64,000 nucleotides of DNA from Phellopilus nigrolimitatus (lineage: Eukaryota > Basidiomycota > Agaricomycetes > Hymenochaetales > Hymenochaetaceae): positions 52,245 through 116,244 of the forward strand of contig JAJOHG010000084.1 in assembly GCA_021029095.1 (NCBI GenBank), read 5' to 3'. The notes below the pieces were generated by a model. It was not told the DNA's origin. It saw nothing but the letters and a program-made list of their open reading frames with translations, and made no database searches. Below are positions 41,585-54,512 of this stretch, piece by piece. Position numbers and translations under genes: made by a program. Numbering within the stretch: the stretch's first letter is position 1; each line of letters starts with the position of its first letter.

Positions 41585-42284
41585 CATCGCGCAGTGGGGA
41601 GCTCGTTTCAGTCTGTACGGCCTTTTTTTGATATCAAACTGTCCTGTTACCTTGCTGTTAGTTCACCATTGTGTCCTTGCACCTTGGTGGGTCCCTTAAT
41701 ATGTCGCAACCAGTGTTTTCTACATCCAATTGCATCCTAATTACAAAAATGTCCCGTCCTACCCCTATGCGTGCTACTCTAAATACTAACCAAGCGACTG
41801 GGATGCAGTCGACAGATGTAGGACAAAGCAAAAAGAAATGAGTTAAGAGTCAAAGATGAACGAGATAGTCGTTGGCGTCATCAGCAACAATGAGCACGAC
41901 ATCGCACGACATTGCGCGAAGCACATGATCTAATTAGTGAGTGGCTAGAACAAGCTCAAGAAATGCTACATAATGCAAAAGGAACAGAGTAGAATGGAGC
42001 AGAACGGAGTGGGATAGTCGTCGTTGTCGTTGGCGATGTTGAGCACGATGCTGTGTGGACTGTGTGGCGCGATCAGCGGTGTGGGAAAGCTGGGGAAGAC
42101 GAAGCGAGGGCCGATCAACAGTGTCGAAGCTTGATGGCGGTGATGGGGCAACATGCAGTCACCAGTGACAGCGAACACCAGTGACCGGCGGCCGGCGCGC
42201 TCCAGGCTCCAGCTCACTTAAGTCCCCGAGGGTTTATCTGCAGTACTATCGACGGTATAGGCCACTAGTATGCTAACGAACCTA
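41585..42284. other. intergenic, no gene seen
   Basis: About 700 bp lie between the repeat-rich part and the first housekeeping gene. One 83-codon minus-strand ORF (41966-42217) has no motif and is not supported. Confidence 0.5.
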
Positions 42285-42593
42285 CAGGTGGGTCCAGAAA
42301 GTGCCCACCATGCCTATATATGGAAATTCATTCCCATCCGTGCTGCAGCCAGCTCACCACCCGATTTACCGCCAGCATCGTCCCCAACCTCAACCAAACA
42401 CTGGCTTCAAATTACACAAAATCAAGTTAAATTTTAATAAATACAGTCCATTAGACACATGAGATAGAGATACAAATATATGCATCAGGATTTGAAGCTA
42501 AGGAGTTGCAGAATGACTTGCTGAGCTGTCTGCAGTGTGGATGGGAACAAATTTCCATATATAGGCATGGCGGACACTTTCTGGACCCACCTG
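42285..42593. mobile_element. 309-bp MITE with long inverted repeats, TA target
   Basis: CAGGTGGGTCCAGAAAGTGC at the left and its near-complement at the right are inverted repeats extending about 70 bp inward with few mismatches. TA flanks both ends (42283-42284 and 42594-42595). This is the Tc1/mariner pattern. No coding capacity. Confidence 0.82.
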
Positions 42594-42906
42594 TAACAGG
42601 TACCCACCTAACTAGATAAGGTGGGGTGGGAACTACAGGTGGTTAGATAGGCTGAAGTAGGGTCACAGGTGCATCTGTAAGCCTTTGCCACCTGAATCTC
42701 TTCAATTGGCATGTGCTGATCATTTGTCAAGATTACAAAGCGTGCACACTTTTTGGCAGCCGTTCGGAGCCGGAGGCAGCTGCTGTTTGGCGAAGAGCAC
42801 ATGACCAGTTCGGCACCGTTGATTTGCGGTTCGTTGCTTTCATTCTTATTTTTCCGTCTTTCACGATCGGACACGTAGTATTTGGAAAACAGCACCAGGG
42901 TGGATC

Positions 42907-43743
42907 ATGCAACATGTTGACTGGAGCAAACCGTCGCTGCTAGTCTCTTTGGTTTGCATCGCTTTTAACCCATTGGCATGGAATATCGTCGCGCGCAATG
43001 GTACGTTCCCCTTTGCTCGACGTTTCTTACTGCGAAAAATTGACGTGTCGCGGCAGAATACCGCAACAAGACATTGACACGCATCTTTGGTGGCAATGCG
43101 AAGTGGGGCTGTTATTTTCTGGCGTTCATGATCTTCTCGTTCGGTATTCTTCGGGACTCGCTGTAAGATGCAAGTCAAACTGGATTTCGTGCGCGTGCAT
43201 TCAACATTCGTCCAGGTATCACCATGCTCTATCCGAGCAGCCATCGCGTCCGCTATTGCCTAATGATGCGCCTTTTAATCTACATTTTCTTGTGCCCATA
43301 TTGCTCTTCGTCGTCGGTCAAACGTTCGTAATCACGTCGACATACGCGCTTGGAATTACGGGCACTTTCCTCGGCGACTATTTCGGCATTCTGTGAGCCC
43401 CGTTCTATGCGGAGTAGCGCACTATTTCCTTTTGACTTATCCTTGATTAAGCATGGACCACCGCGTCGAGGGCTTCCCGTTTAATGTTGTTGAGAACCCG
43501 ATGTACTTTGGCAGTACGCTGTGCTTCGCTGCTACCGCTCTTTGGTATGAAAAACCGGCTGGAATCATCGTTACGCTTTATGTGTACATCTGCTACGCTA
43601 TTGCACTTCGCTTTGAAGGGTATGGAGTGTCTTTGGTCGATTTCAGAAAAGGTCTTGACTACGTTTTCTTTAGACCTTTCACGACCATGATTTACTCGAA
43701 GCACACCGAGATAGCTTCTGAAGCGGCCAAAAAGAAGCTATGA
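42907..43743 (+). CDS. OPI3: phospholipid methyltransferase Opi3 (methylene-fatty-acyl-phospholipid synthase)
   Basis: Opi3 makes phosphatidylcholine from monomethyl-phosphatidylethanolamine with S-adenosylmethionine, in the ER membrane. Five exons join cleanly: 42907-43000, 43057-43162, 43216-43392, 43452-43619 and 43674-43743, giving 204 residues, the normal family length. The start ATG gives MQHVDWSKPSLL. Membrane segments are visible (LLVSLVCIAFNPLAWNIVA, FLVPILLFVVGQTFVITSTY). The methyltransferase region has GDYFGIL, MDHRVEGFPFNVVENPMYFG, ALWYEKPAG and ALRFEGPFT. All introns are GT-AG and 53-59 bp. The neighbour COQ8 is convergent, with 165 bp between the stops. A MITE lies 313 bp upstream. 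Appears intact. Confidence 0.9.
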
Positions 43744-43908
43744 TGGCTTATTGATCATAGATGATGGATGTTTACGGTTGGTAATGGATTCTGCATTGCT
43801 TGTGTAATCTTAGGGTCGGCCCACCGAGCGTACTTACTATAAAATAATAACATTTTGGGAATTAGTTGATCGGGTTTCTAATCTATGTCGGTTCATGAAG
43901 AAGGCTTG

Positions 43909-46208
43909 TCATGCCTGTTGGTCAAACCGATAGTTTTGGACTGTCTTCTCCCAAATACCGTAGCAGTCTACTTGTGCACCGAGCCGCGATGCAAGGAGAA
44001 ATGCGCCGCTTAATTTCCTGTTTGATTTCAATGTATGTCAGACTATGCGATATCGGCACATAATAGAGATACACAGCACCTGTTGAGGCTGTATGTCTCC
44101 CTTGGTGGGGGTGTGAGCCTATCGCTTAGCATCACGGGAATTAAAGAACGAATCTCCGCTGTGATGTGCGTCCACTCCGTGCCTCTTCCAAAAGCATATC
44201 GCCTTTCGCCCTCGGATTGTGCGCGGAAGGGCGATGCCAGGAGCGTGAGTGACTGCACATGCGCGTCGAGCATGCTTTTGCTTTCTGCACCTGTGAGATA
44301 CCCGAGCTCGAGGCTCCAGTGGATGCACTCCTCTCGGTCCTTTGCGACGGCGGCTTGCAGTTGATGCATCCACTTGTCGATGAATTCCTTAGAGTAGGAG
44401 CGTGTCGCGCCAAAGTCGATGAGCTCAATCTATGAGGGCAAAAATGAGCACAGTGGTCAGTAGCCAAGAGAAAAAACTATGCGGACTTGGCGTGTACGCT
44501 CATTCCACAGAAAATTCGACCAATTAGGGTCTGTTTGCATCATACGAAGCTGAAACAGCTCTTTCATACAGAGCTCGATAATCATGGAGGCAATCTTAAG
44601 AGAGAGGCTTTTAAGTTTGAGGTTTACAGGAGGGGTGTTGTGTCTCACCTGGTCCCTTGAATCTTGACTCAGCGTGTCAACCACATTACCGCCAACGCTC
44701 ACGCCACCCATGTGTTGCATTACAAGCACACGATCCGTGCTTCCGTCCCAAACCCAAGGCACTCTGAATCGCCCATCGCTCCCGATTCCCTCTTCAGATG
44801 CGAAGAACCGTCCACACGATGCTTCACGTTTATAGTCGCATTCGTCTGCGAGTTCACTTTTCATCACTTCAAGTGTTTTATCCAAGAATAAGCCCTTCGG
44901 CAGTATTCGCCCGGCATTGAGGAGTAGTTTAAGGTATCCGAGGTCGCTCTCGATGCTTTTCGCGATATCTGGGAACTGGATTTTGACTGCGACCTTCTCG
45001 TCTTTGCGAGTGGGTGACGCGTTAGCTGTGAGGACAGCTGAGTGTACCTGTCCAAGGGACGCTGCTGCAAATGGAACAGGATCGAATGATGAAAAATTCG
45101 ACGCCCATGACGTGCCTAGAGAATCGGCCATGACGCGCTGTGTAATACTTAATACATCGCTTATATCATCTAAGAAGGAATACAGATACCTCCATCTGCC
45201 AATTTGGCATGTAATGCGCACTATCGTGCACGCGGCGGAACACTTCTTCCACGTCCTTCGGCAGTAGATGAGAGTCTGGTGCGTCCGTTTAAAATGCGTA
45301 ACTTATCAAGTATACAACAATCGCACCTTGAATGCTCATAAACTGTCCCAGCTTCAGTGCAGCTCCGCGCATCTTCGACAACTTTTCCACAAGCCGTGTG
45401 ATGTTCGCCGACGTCATCATAAGCGACGACTGCGCTTCGTCAGATTGGGAGGACGAGACGCGTCGGAGCGCCTCGGAAGCGGCGCCATAGCCTAATGATG
45501 CGGCTAGACCGCCGTAGTGGAATAGGCGGCCTATGCGAGAGGACGGGACGCGAGACGCCTGGAGGTTGCGTTGGGTATGAGACAGTGAAGGAACGGAGTC
45601 TGATAGTTCGTCTAGGTCGGGAAACTTAAGAGTAGATAAGCATGGCGGACAGATAAAAAATCACGGATGTAACATGCTTGATTTGTGGTATGAGGGATGA
45701 TTCCACGTAAGTGCTTATCCGAATTAGCTGGAGCAAATTCACCCGCGTTTGCAACTTGGGAAGTGTTTGCTGTAGAAGTTGACGGCTCAAGAACATGCTT
45801 CGTGAAGAGGTTCGCCGCTTGAGGAGTGTTTTCCTGGGCTCGGGATTGCACCGTTGTGGTTTCGGACATCGGCTCACCCAGACGTGAGCCAGGGATGGCT
45901 GCTAGTGCTGACCCCGCCGTTCCATCCCATTCATTTGAAGAGCCCTGACCAGGCATCCCCTCCCCACCTTCAACATCGACATCCACTGGAGAATCAGCGT
46001 TCTTGAAGTCTTTCTTCATATCTACCGACATTCCTTTGGCGGCCTTCCTCCCGACGGCCCGTCCCAAACTGTCTCTTAACCCAAGCCCTCTTCTGAGTCC
46101 AGCATTTGCCTGTGCTGCCTGGATAGCCCTTATAGATGCAACATGAGTGAGAATCTCCGAAGCAGAGGTTACGACGCATAGCCAATTGTACAGAGGACCA
46201 GGAGGCAT
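43909..46208 (-). CDS. COQ8: ABC1/ADCK-type atypical kinase Coq8
   Basis: Coq8 is a mitochondrial matrix-side ATPase/atypical kinase that supports the coenzyme Q synthesis complex. The N-terminal exon starts MPPGPLYNWLCVV and is poorly conserved, as usual for a targeting and linker region. The family marks follow: the KxGQ motif in MRGAALKLGQFMSIQ (about 45340-45385), the Ala-rich nucleotide loop in FAAASLGQVHSAVL, VAVKIQFPDI (lysine), TDPNWSNFLW (catalytic-loop region) and LIDFGATRSYSKEF (DFG). The tail PPPRETYSLNR continues across an intron to KLSGAFLLASRLGAQVD and ends at the stop at 43909. There are at least six short introns. No break was seen in the conserved part. Confidence 0.88.
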
Positions 46209-46609
46209 AGATTCATGCTAAGGTACGGCAATGCGGCATCGGTTTGACGCGGTTTGACGCGTCGTGTCACGCTCGTTAAAATCACTATTCTCTCAATATT
46301 TCATTTCATTTCATTTTGTTGCTTGAGTACATATTGCGTAACAGTTATGATTTGTGGACCAGGTACGAAGAAAAAGAGGGATACTTTAGAGGACATACTC
46401 TATGTAAATTCCTGGTAACAATCTCAGAGCTCTCTTGTTCATGCGCGAAAAAGAGCCTCAGCATAAATCTCGCTGCCACAAAGGGGAAGGCATACTTATC
46501 TCACCCGAAAATCAGTGAACATGGAATACCCCTCTCATCCCCCTGCAGCAGCCAAGTAGCTCTGAAGAGAAACTATAAGTCATGGCATATCAAGCTTAGC
46601 CACAGTCAT

Positions 46610-47678
46610 TTATACCTCTCTTTCTGTCAGAAATTCCATATACGCCAAAGCAACCGTCACCCAAAAACTTCGATCAACTCCTAATTCACGTTCCATTGCG
46701 GTATCTATTGCCAATAGACCGGTCGTGGATCCGAAATTCCACGCCGGTGTGCGGTCATGAAATATGGCCAACGGAGGTGGTGATGATGGAATGAGTTCTC
46801 CCAGTCTCGCCAGCGAATGGTGTTTAGAATGTTTAACGTGAACAGGAGGCGCCTGCTGAGCGACAGAAGACGAGCGAAGGGTAGCGAGCGAAGGGAGAGG
46901 ACACATAGTGAATGAAAGGGAGTGAGAGGGCTTGTTATTTTTGAAGACAGACAGGGCCCTCGCTATTAGAGAAGTATTCTCCGACTGGGGCACATGCGGC
47001 GAGGAATGAGGCGCGAGTAGGAATTGTCGCACTTCCGGCATCATCGGACTGTGCATCTTCTGGAGGCTTGAAAGTTGGTCCAGTTTGGCCCGAATAGTCT
47101 TCGGAGAGGGAGGTTGTGTCAATACCGCGGGCGGGTTTGGAGAAGGCGTGGGTGGATAGGAGTGGACGATAGTTTCTGAACTCGATGTCACGGTCTCCAT
47201 GGAGGATTTTGCAGATTCAGAAGGAGGTGCGGACGATGAGATAGACAAAGCTGCTTCGGGGCTCAGTGTCCTTTTTTCTGAAGGATTGGACCTCGATGAG
47301 AATGAAAGAGCGGCTTCAACATGAAATGGCGAGGACGCCGGTACGGGTATCAACGGTATCGAGGCATTGGGAGAGAAAGAAGGGGCTCGAATCCTAATAT
47401 ACCAACCACGCTTCGGTCGATGAATCGTCCAACAAATCTTTGAAGTTGCGTTTTCCTGCGGAAGACGGTGCAGAACGTGTAAGTAAAGTGTGAGACCTCA
47501 TTCTAGCCGTTCGACGCACAACCACATTCTCAATTATTTCGTCATCTGTAAGAAACCGTTCCTTCGGGATTCTACTACTTAGCGAATGCTTCGAACCTGC
47601 TATGCTGAGGCTCACCTTGTACCAAAAGACTTTCTCTGAGCTTTCCTCCCGGACATAGATCCTTAAATCCTCGATCAC
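46610..47678 (-). CDS. uncharacterised Ser/Pro-rich protein
   Basis: Two open segments, 47394-47678 (MIEDLRIYVREESSEKVFWY) and 46610-47353 (a 247-codon frame), are separated by a likely short intron and form one gene. The middle is disordered (SPEAALSISSSAPPSESAKS, SYPPTPSPNPPAV). The C-terminus is ordered: GLLAIDTAMERELGVDRSFWVTVALAYMEFL, which faintly recalls the end of VIT/VWA-type proteins, but I cannot confirm this. The 5' end may include another exon because the first ATG follows an AG acceptor-like site. NPR3 starts 930 bp away in the opposite direction. Confidence 0.5.
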
Positions 47679-48231
47679 ATCTGAACTGGAGCAGGTAGAT
47701 CCTCAGCCTGACTGACGTCAGCAAAGCATGCATTTCATATTTCACCTTTGAATCACGTATTTATTGTATTCCGAAAGTTCTGCGAAGTGTTGTCGTGGAT
47801 TGAGCATGTTGGCACGAGAGACTACAGTGCGTAAAGGCAAGAGACAACAAGCCGAAATGCTCCGACTGACTTTTCTATCTCACCTTGCCACAACATTATA
47901 TTCCCTCTTTATTAATATACACTGGATAGGTCTTGTACGTGTCTTCACTACTTGTTGCTTAGATTTCTCAATTGTTGACTTTGTCTTTTTTGGCCACTGA
48001 AAATTTGAAACAAAAGATATTAATAATGAAATTGTGTTTAAAATAACCTAATATGGTATATTTTATTATATAAGCGCCTATTCTGAATAAAGACCATCGC
48101 TTCGGATGCCCGCTTCGCATTAGCCAGTTGGATTTTGGGATTTCTCATGGTCATTTCAGCATAGCAGAATAAGATTTTACCTGGGTAAAGTCATATTCTT
48201 GCCGACAGACACATACATTTCTCCGAATATG

Positions 48232-48266
48232 GCATTTATTATTTTATTTTATTTTATTTTATTTTA
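48232..48266. repeat. TTTTA microsatellite
   Basis: The five-base unit TTTTA is repeated about six times in the AT-rich spacer between the uncharacterised gene and NPR3. No gene is seen in the spacer (47679-48611). Confidence 0.85.
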
Positions 48267-48611
48267 ATTCTCCGAAATTTTTGAAACATCTACTTCGAAA
48301 TCGGGAAACCGCGTGTAATTGAGTATTTTGCTTACTTCTATTAGCGAAACCAAAAAAAAAATCCGAAATTCGCAAAATTCCGGCCCCAGCCAGTTGATGG
48401 CTTATGGCTTTACGCACTGTAGTACTCGCGTCAGCAAGCGACCAGACGTACTACATATGTTACGTAATCGCTCCGGTAATAGCACGTCGGACCGATTCAG
48501 ACGTCGATCATCGTCATGCTGCATTTGCCACTATCCTGTAAAACCTGCTGCCTCCTCCAGGTCTCGAAAGTCCAGGGAATTTCTTCTTCTTACTAGCTTG
48601 AGCTCTAGTGG

Positions 48612-51352
48612 ATGGCAGAGTCTTTACTGGCTGTTTTGCTCGTTGCTTCGTCGGCGAAGGGGTCAAATTTGATTTTTCACTGGCCTCCTTATCCATCCGG
48701 CCAACCGCGTCTTGCACGACCCAAGCCCCAGCATGATGGAAAAAATTCATTACTCGACAATGTCTGGCTTGCTGCGACGAACAATGATATTAAGGCTCCA
48801 GATAGTGTGCAACCGCGTACATCCGTCTACGACGATCCCGTGCTGGATGAATGGGACTACGAATGGCGGCGGCCGAACGGGAGATGTTCGCGTTCGCGTT
48901 CGCTCAGTTTCGCAGAGTCGACGGGCAGGTCGCGTCCGGGCTCGCGACGCGCATCGCCGTCCAAGGATGCAGGCTTATTTGATCATGAAGCCGCCCATCG
49001 CGCGAGCTCCTTCTCGGACGAATACGAGTACGAGAACCTCCTGGGATTCCCCGCCGAGTTTCTCGCAAATATTCTATGCCCGCAGGATGATATGTGCCAT
49101 CAGAAATTTGAGCTCATTGTCGACGATTTAGCGTTCATCGGGCATCCGGTTTGTGCTGAGACAGACGTTGGATGGCGATTCAAAAATGAGCAGTCCAAAA
49201 ACAAGCAGTCGCGAGGTAGGGAATCTCGGACTGCCAAAGAAGATGAGACCCCTCTATTAGAACCAGTGTCCCCCGAGGCACATCCATCCAAAGAACCCAT
49301 ACCTGTCATTCACACAGATGGCTCGTCTCCGCCTTCCACATTCCATCTAGTTTTCGTCATTGATCTTCCAGACCCGTCCTCGTCCGCGTCGGGCAACGTC
49401 TTCAAGTATTTCCACGTCATCTACGAGCAGCTCGCTTTCACGGTCACAGCAGTGCTGTTTCAAGAGCAAGTGCTAAACAGCTTCGTCGATAAAGAGTGCG
49501 AGACGCTCGGCGCCCTGCGCGAGGCGGCCTATTCACGCAGTGCTCCCTTCGCCGAGTTCGTCGCACAGGCTCTCGACGGCTCATCTCTCGCGCGCGCAAT
49601 GAAGACGCTATATGAGGCAGTCAAGACGAACGCGATTGCACGCCTTGTGATAAACGAGGTTGGCGTCGAGGTGCAACTCCCGCCTCAGCTGGACAATTTG
49701 CTTCATGCGGAAGAAGAAAACCCAGATTTCGTTGAACATCCGGATCCAGGCGCAGTAAGCTGGGGTCCGGAACTGAGCTTCGGTTGGGGCCTTCCGTCGC
49801 TTGCCCCATGGAAGAGCCTGCTGCTGTACGATGTGGACGAGGAGCACAATGATCTCAAGATGAACTTGTCTCGTCCTGGCCTGAGTCCAGAGGATCAAAT
49901 GCTTGCAGAAGGACTAGTCCAATTTCTAGAGACTGTTTCCATATTTGATTCGTGCGTCCATTGTTGTTCTGATAACCAGCCAACGACTGCGCTCACTCAA
50001 AGCTAGATTGGCTGTTGTAGCGCACTCGCTCGATTGGAGTCTTGAGCGCCAAGTGTATCCGACTGTCCGCTGGCTCGTATATCACCGCAGAGCTAAAATA
50101 GTCGACACAGTGCACAGAGGTCTACGCACTGTTTTTGCACTCTCTTCGAGAATGGAACACTCGTAAGCGACTCTTCAACGTCTGGTTATTGATTTATCAA
50201 TTGATGCCCTACACTAGCCTTCCAGAGATGACCGCTGATTTTTCCAAAGCTTTCCCTCACACTAGTGTCCCACCACTCCCAAAACTTTTCGCCTCCATCT
50301 CCAATCCTGCGTCCTTCGCCGCAGCCCCCTTTTCGCCCTCCCTTTCGCATTCAAAATCACATTCGCACTCACGTTTGAGCGCACCCGCACCGCCCTCCGA
50401 ACGAGCCTCTTCCGCCACTGCATTTGCTGACTTCTTCGCATCCGCCGTGCGCTCGAAAGACCTTATTCCGCTCTATCAGGACGTCGTCGTCTGGCTTCTG
50501 CGCCGTGAGCTCCTCGTCGCGCTGCATCTGCATGTGCGCATCGTTGCGACTCCCGCCGTCAAAGAGCACGTGCGCCGTTTGCTCGAGCGTGCGGCAAAAC
50601 GACGCTTCGAACGACGCCTCGGCCCGCAGGAACGTGGGCGCGAGCGTAGAAGGGGGAGCGCGGGCGCGATGGGCTCGGGAACAGGCGCGGGAACGTGGAG
50701 CCGGGATGAGTACAAAGGCGAATCGTTTGTTGCGCGCAGCCGGCCTCGCCGCTTCTCAAACCGATCTGCAGGTGGAGGTGTATTCGAGGGCGGAATCACG
50801 AGGAGTTTCAAATATGGAGAGGGAGATGGTCTCCGGAGCCGAGAGGTCGAGGAGGACGACGCGCAATACAGATCCAGGTCTCGATCTCAGCTCGATGAGG
50901 AAGGGGACGAGGAGAATGAGATCGACGATGAAGACGATCTGGGGAGTGTGCGGGACGAGGACCGGGCGGACGACAATCAACTGCTGTCGATCATCCCAGA
51001 GCCAGGTCAGGCGACGCCTTTGCAACGAAAATGGATTGAAGCGATGTCGGAGGGGAAGAGCGAGGAGGTTTCTCGGCGTTTTCAAATGTATGTACCTCCT
51101 CCATTCTAGAACACGAATGGTTGGTCTAATTGACTCATCATCATTATCTGGAAGTATTCACCAATATTTTGACGGCAAGTGCACGGACGACGAAATTATG
51201 TACCGCGCAGAGATCACGCGTAAACAGTTCCGAGAGGTTTTGCAACAGTATGATGAATACGTGAGTAACTCTGTGCGCGTTTGCACCGACAATATATTTT
51301 GACCGCTTTTTTTTTTCGGATACAGTTGCTTACATCTTTGCACCCTGCATAA
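48612..51352 (+). CDS. NPR3: nitrogen permease regulator 3 (SEACIT/GATOR1 subunit)
   Basis: Npr3 acts with Npr2 and Iml1 at the vacuole to restrain TORC1 when nitrogen is short. The start MAESLLAVLLVASSAKGSNL and the next FHWPPYP match the family opening. Typical later parts are LLGFPAEFLANILCPQDDMC, FHLVFVIDLP, FKYFHVIYEQLAFTVTAVLF, PWKSLLLYDVDEE and, after an intron, RWLVYHRRAKIVDTV. The C-terminal third holds VVVWLLRRELLVALHLHVRI and a long Arg/Ser/Asp-rich insert (about 50620-50990). The last exons give YFDGKCTDDEIMYRAEITRK, EVLQQYDEY and LLTSLHPA. At least four short introns are needed; their exact borders near 50160-50220 and 51090-51160 are inferred. Confidence 0.87.
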
Positions 51353-51802
51353 CGAAATATATTTTTTAACTCTTCGGCGTGTAAACGCTCTGGTATGCGT
51401 CTGGCTACTGGCGAAGCCACTTGTACTTTTAGGGACCTCACATCTTCCATCCATTGGTTTACAGTCTATCGGGGACGACGTCATGACTTGACATTTAGCG
51501 GCGCAAAGTGACGCGCTTGACATGTAGATGCAAGCCATGGACATATATCTTCAGTCTGCGAGTGTGGAAGCTCTTGTACCTATATTCTATTTTGCTGATA
51601 TATGTGCTTGTACGACACCCGCCGTACGATGAGTATTGCATATGATACATTACTATCCGCTCTGGCCGCGCACAAGAAATGTTAAAGCATGGGGTTTGAA
51701 AAGACGAAGGAAAAAGGACAACCCTGTTCATGTCGGTGTCTGAGAGCTAGGAACCCTGCAAAGCACTCTCATATATCCGAACGGAGCATTGGGCGTAGAA
51801 CC

Positions 51803-52816
51803 CTAGTCCTTCCGTTTGTCCGACACCGCGCCCGTCGCTTGATTGAATTCTGTCGCAAGTCGATCGTACTCGCGCGCCTGAGCCTCAGACTGCTTCTTTA
51901 AGATATCTTAGAGAAACAGCGGGTTAAACTTCGTGAAATAAAGCAGATCCAAAAGACGACGCACCGAAATCGCGCGCACGTGACTCCGCGGCGGCAAGCT
52001 TCTTTTTGAGTTGCTCGACGTCCTCGCCCGACTTTCCTGAACCCTGTGAGCCGCACAACGCGTGCATCAAAGGTGAATCAATACATTGCTTTCACTCAGC
52101 GCAAGTTCAGCTATGAGCAGCATAGATACGTACCTCAGCTGATTTTTTCAGTTTAGCGTATTCGTCCTGGGCGTGGATGAGGTCAAGGATAATGTAAAAC
52201 GTGCGCGTGAGCACGAGCGAGAGGAACAACGCAAAACCTGTCAGGTAGGTATTACGCTGAGCGCTAAAAACATGTTCCGTCTGTCAGAGGCTTGCCTCGG
52301 TAAATTGCATGAAATGACGCACTAAAATTTACGCGCAGCAAAGTTGGTCTCGGCGCGCACGTCGTGCACGCCAGATCCACCACCTGTTTTGGCGGCCTCC
52401 GCCTCGGCGGTGATGCGGAACATGCGCTGAAGCGCGTCGACAAAAAGAACGCCCACAAATCTGCATAGTTCGAAAGCAACACCGTCGCGTCGGCACTTTA
52501 TCAATATGTGTTTCAAAAAAGAGAGAAAGAAAAGAAGAAAACAGAGTTGGGACGCACATGAACGCGATCTTGAGCCCATACGCGACCTTAGCGACTACGG
52601 CGCTCTCTGAAAGGAAAGCAAATACGCGGCGGCGCACAGCACGCGGGAGGGGCGCGACTACGCCGCAGAAGGTCACCATCTCGGCAGCGAGCAGGAGGAA
52701 CGTGAGCGAGTAGCTATGGCGTTCAGTTAATTCGAGTTCAGAAAAACAAAAACAAAATAGAAAGAGGGCATTCTCAGGCAACGATATGAAGAAAGATGCA
52801 CGCACTAGATTGTCAT
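51803..52816 (-). CDS. Bap31-family ER membrane protein (Yet1/Yet3 type)
   Basis: The protein is an ER chaperone and export receptor of the BAP31 family. The first exon encodes only MTIY (52806-52816), then after an intron YSLTFLLLAAEMVTFCGVVA, AYGLKIAFM and, further on, LFVDALQRMFRITAEAEAAK and TNFAARKF. The third membrane segment is TGFALFLSLVLTRTFYIILD, followed by the cytosolic coiled coil (EYAKLKKSAE, DVEQLKKKLAAAESRARDF, QSEAQAREYDRLATEFNQAT) and the end SDKRKD. The three membrane segments and coiled coil are in normal order. There are five or more short introns. Appears intact. Confidence 0.85.
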
Positions 52817-52881
52817 GTTGAAGTGGACTAGGGGGAGAGAGATGAGGAGGGTGGTTAGAGGCAAGAGGTTATAGGAGACGT

Positions 52882-53110
52882 TTACTTTGCTGCGCCTTTG
52901 GCCTTCGAAGTCGTGGAGACGCGTCTTGCATACGTCACCTTCTCACGATACTTGATTTCTTCCGCAAATTTACGAAATCTCTTGTTGCACTTATTGCACT
53001 AAATAGATCAAAATACTTTGCTCATTTTCGTCCCTTCATTGACACAGTCTTTCAGGTTATCTACAACATCCTGTTCCTTTGCTCTGTCCACGAGAGCCTA
53101 GCCACCTTCA
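52882..53110 (-). CDS. possible small gene, C-terminal exons, unknown
   Basis: An open minus-strand exon (52882-52998) encodes CNKCNKRFRKFAEEIKYREK, then VTYARRVSTTSKAKGAAK and a stop. An acceptor AG lies at its 5' side, and a protein-like stretch (LSWTEQRNRML...NLKDC) lies upstream, but the splice joins could not be fixed. The charged, helix-prone sequence suggests a small coiled-coil protein. No family recognised. Confidence 0.3.
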
Positions 53111-53271
53111 AATAATAAACAAGAATATCGCAATACATAAAAGAAGTATAACGACCAGTACCAAACCGGCCTCGATGTGCGAGAATAATGAAATATATAG
53201 ATTGTCTGAACAACAGCCCGAGAGTAGCGCCCCAAAGAGCAGCGCACGACGCTGAAGATGAGCGGCGAGGC

Positions 53272-53618
53272 TTAAAAGGATTTCTTCCCTGTCCTAATTT
53301 TGTTCCTGCATGCACGAGAGGGAAGATTGTATGCAGCGACGGACGTTCAAGATCGAGAGACAACATACACTTGATACCGGATGGCAAGGATGGGGGTGCA
53401 TAGTGCGCCACATATGGCGGCGTAGTAGGCGGCCATCTGTAGCTTGTTGTTCTAGGAGTGAAGGTGAACAATGAAAGAGCACGAAAAGAAAATCGCGGGC
53501 GTACAGAGTCGACTCCAAAAGCGTCAAAGTGCGACGAGTGTGCAGAGCGCAACTGATGGCGGCCTGCGCGGACGAGCATCGGAGTGGCGCGACGGGCGGC
53601 AATGTTGAGGAGTGACAT
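53272..53618 (-). CDS. probable cytochrome c oxidase small subunit (COX8/VIIc-like)
   Basis: Exon 1 encodes MSLLNIAARRATPMLVRAGR, a mitochondrial-type presequence, then HSSHFDAFGVDS. Exon 2 gives NNKLQMAAYYAAICGALCTP and a hydrophobic end, which is one membrane helix. A short third exon gives RNKIRTGKKSF and stops at 53272, in total about 73 residues. A presequence plus one helix and a short basic tail fits the COX8/VIIc subunit of complex IV, an inner-membrane protein. The assignment is by shape rather than by a diagnostic motif. Two GT-AG introns. Confidence 0.5.
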
Positions 53619-54512
53619 CTTATGTTATGCGGATAGAGACGATGAGGGGCAAGAGTCTCTGATGCAAATGCAGATGTCGACGCAAATACTGGCTCGGGAA
53701 AGGCTCGTCAATGTCCATTTTATAAGCGGACCATTTTCGCAGCTCGGAAGACAAGAGTCGGAAATCGTACGCGGGACGGTTGCTCTTACCCACGTGTTCC
53801 TAGTTTCAAGCTCTCTATCAGCGTATAGCCCCGTTTTAACTACCTAACGAGGAAACCATACATGCAGAAAGCAAGGGCAATTCGGCGGGATTCGGTTGTC
53901 GTTGCCCATTATGGTAAAAATCGAGGACTCAGCCGCTGCGCCCATCCTCGAATTCCCGACCTCGGGCGTTGAGTCTGCGCAGAGTCGGAACTTTTCGCCT
54001 GAGCGGTGACAATAACCGCAGCTGAACGTCATAAGCTGAGCGCCAGCCTTTGATGTGGCTGCTTGGGGCGGGTAGCAATTGCTGAATGTTACAGCTTGAA
54101 GAGCAGACAGCCAGATATATCCGCAAAGATAAAGCATGCCCGAGAAGAATGAGTACAGAAACCCGGCTTACATGTATTCGCAAGGAAAGACGGCGTCTTC
54201 GCGATGTTTTTATTTGCATATCGACCGCCCTCAAGAAGAAAAGAAGGTGGTGAGTCATCGAGGTTGAGGCTGCTGCCAAACATGAACAAGCAACCTGCGT
54301 AGCGCACTTTCATTTCCGAATATAGAGGTCTTCACCGAACGTGCACGAAAGCAGACAAAACTGCGTGAAATCATGTATCATTTATGTGTCTTACTTGTAG
54401 GACCCACTCGAAATCCAAAATCCACATAACACCGCTCGCACCGCTCAGCACTGCTTCTAACTTTGGTCCAATTTGCGTATAAATCGAACCATGTGTTGTC
54501 TATAGATTAGTA
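53619..54512. other. intergenic, possible short Cys-containing ORF
   Basis: Minus-strand ORFs at 53844-54137 (97 codons, MLYLCGYIWLSALQAVTFSN start) and 53929-54279 overlap in different frames. The first has a hydrophobic start and several cysteines, as small secreted proteins do, but there is no family match. I do not annotate a gene. Confidence 0.3.
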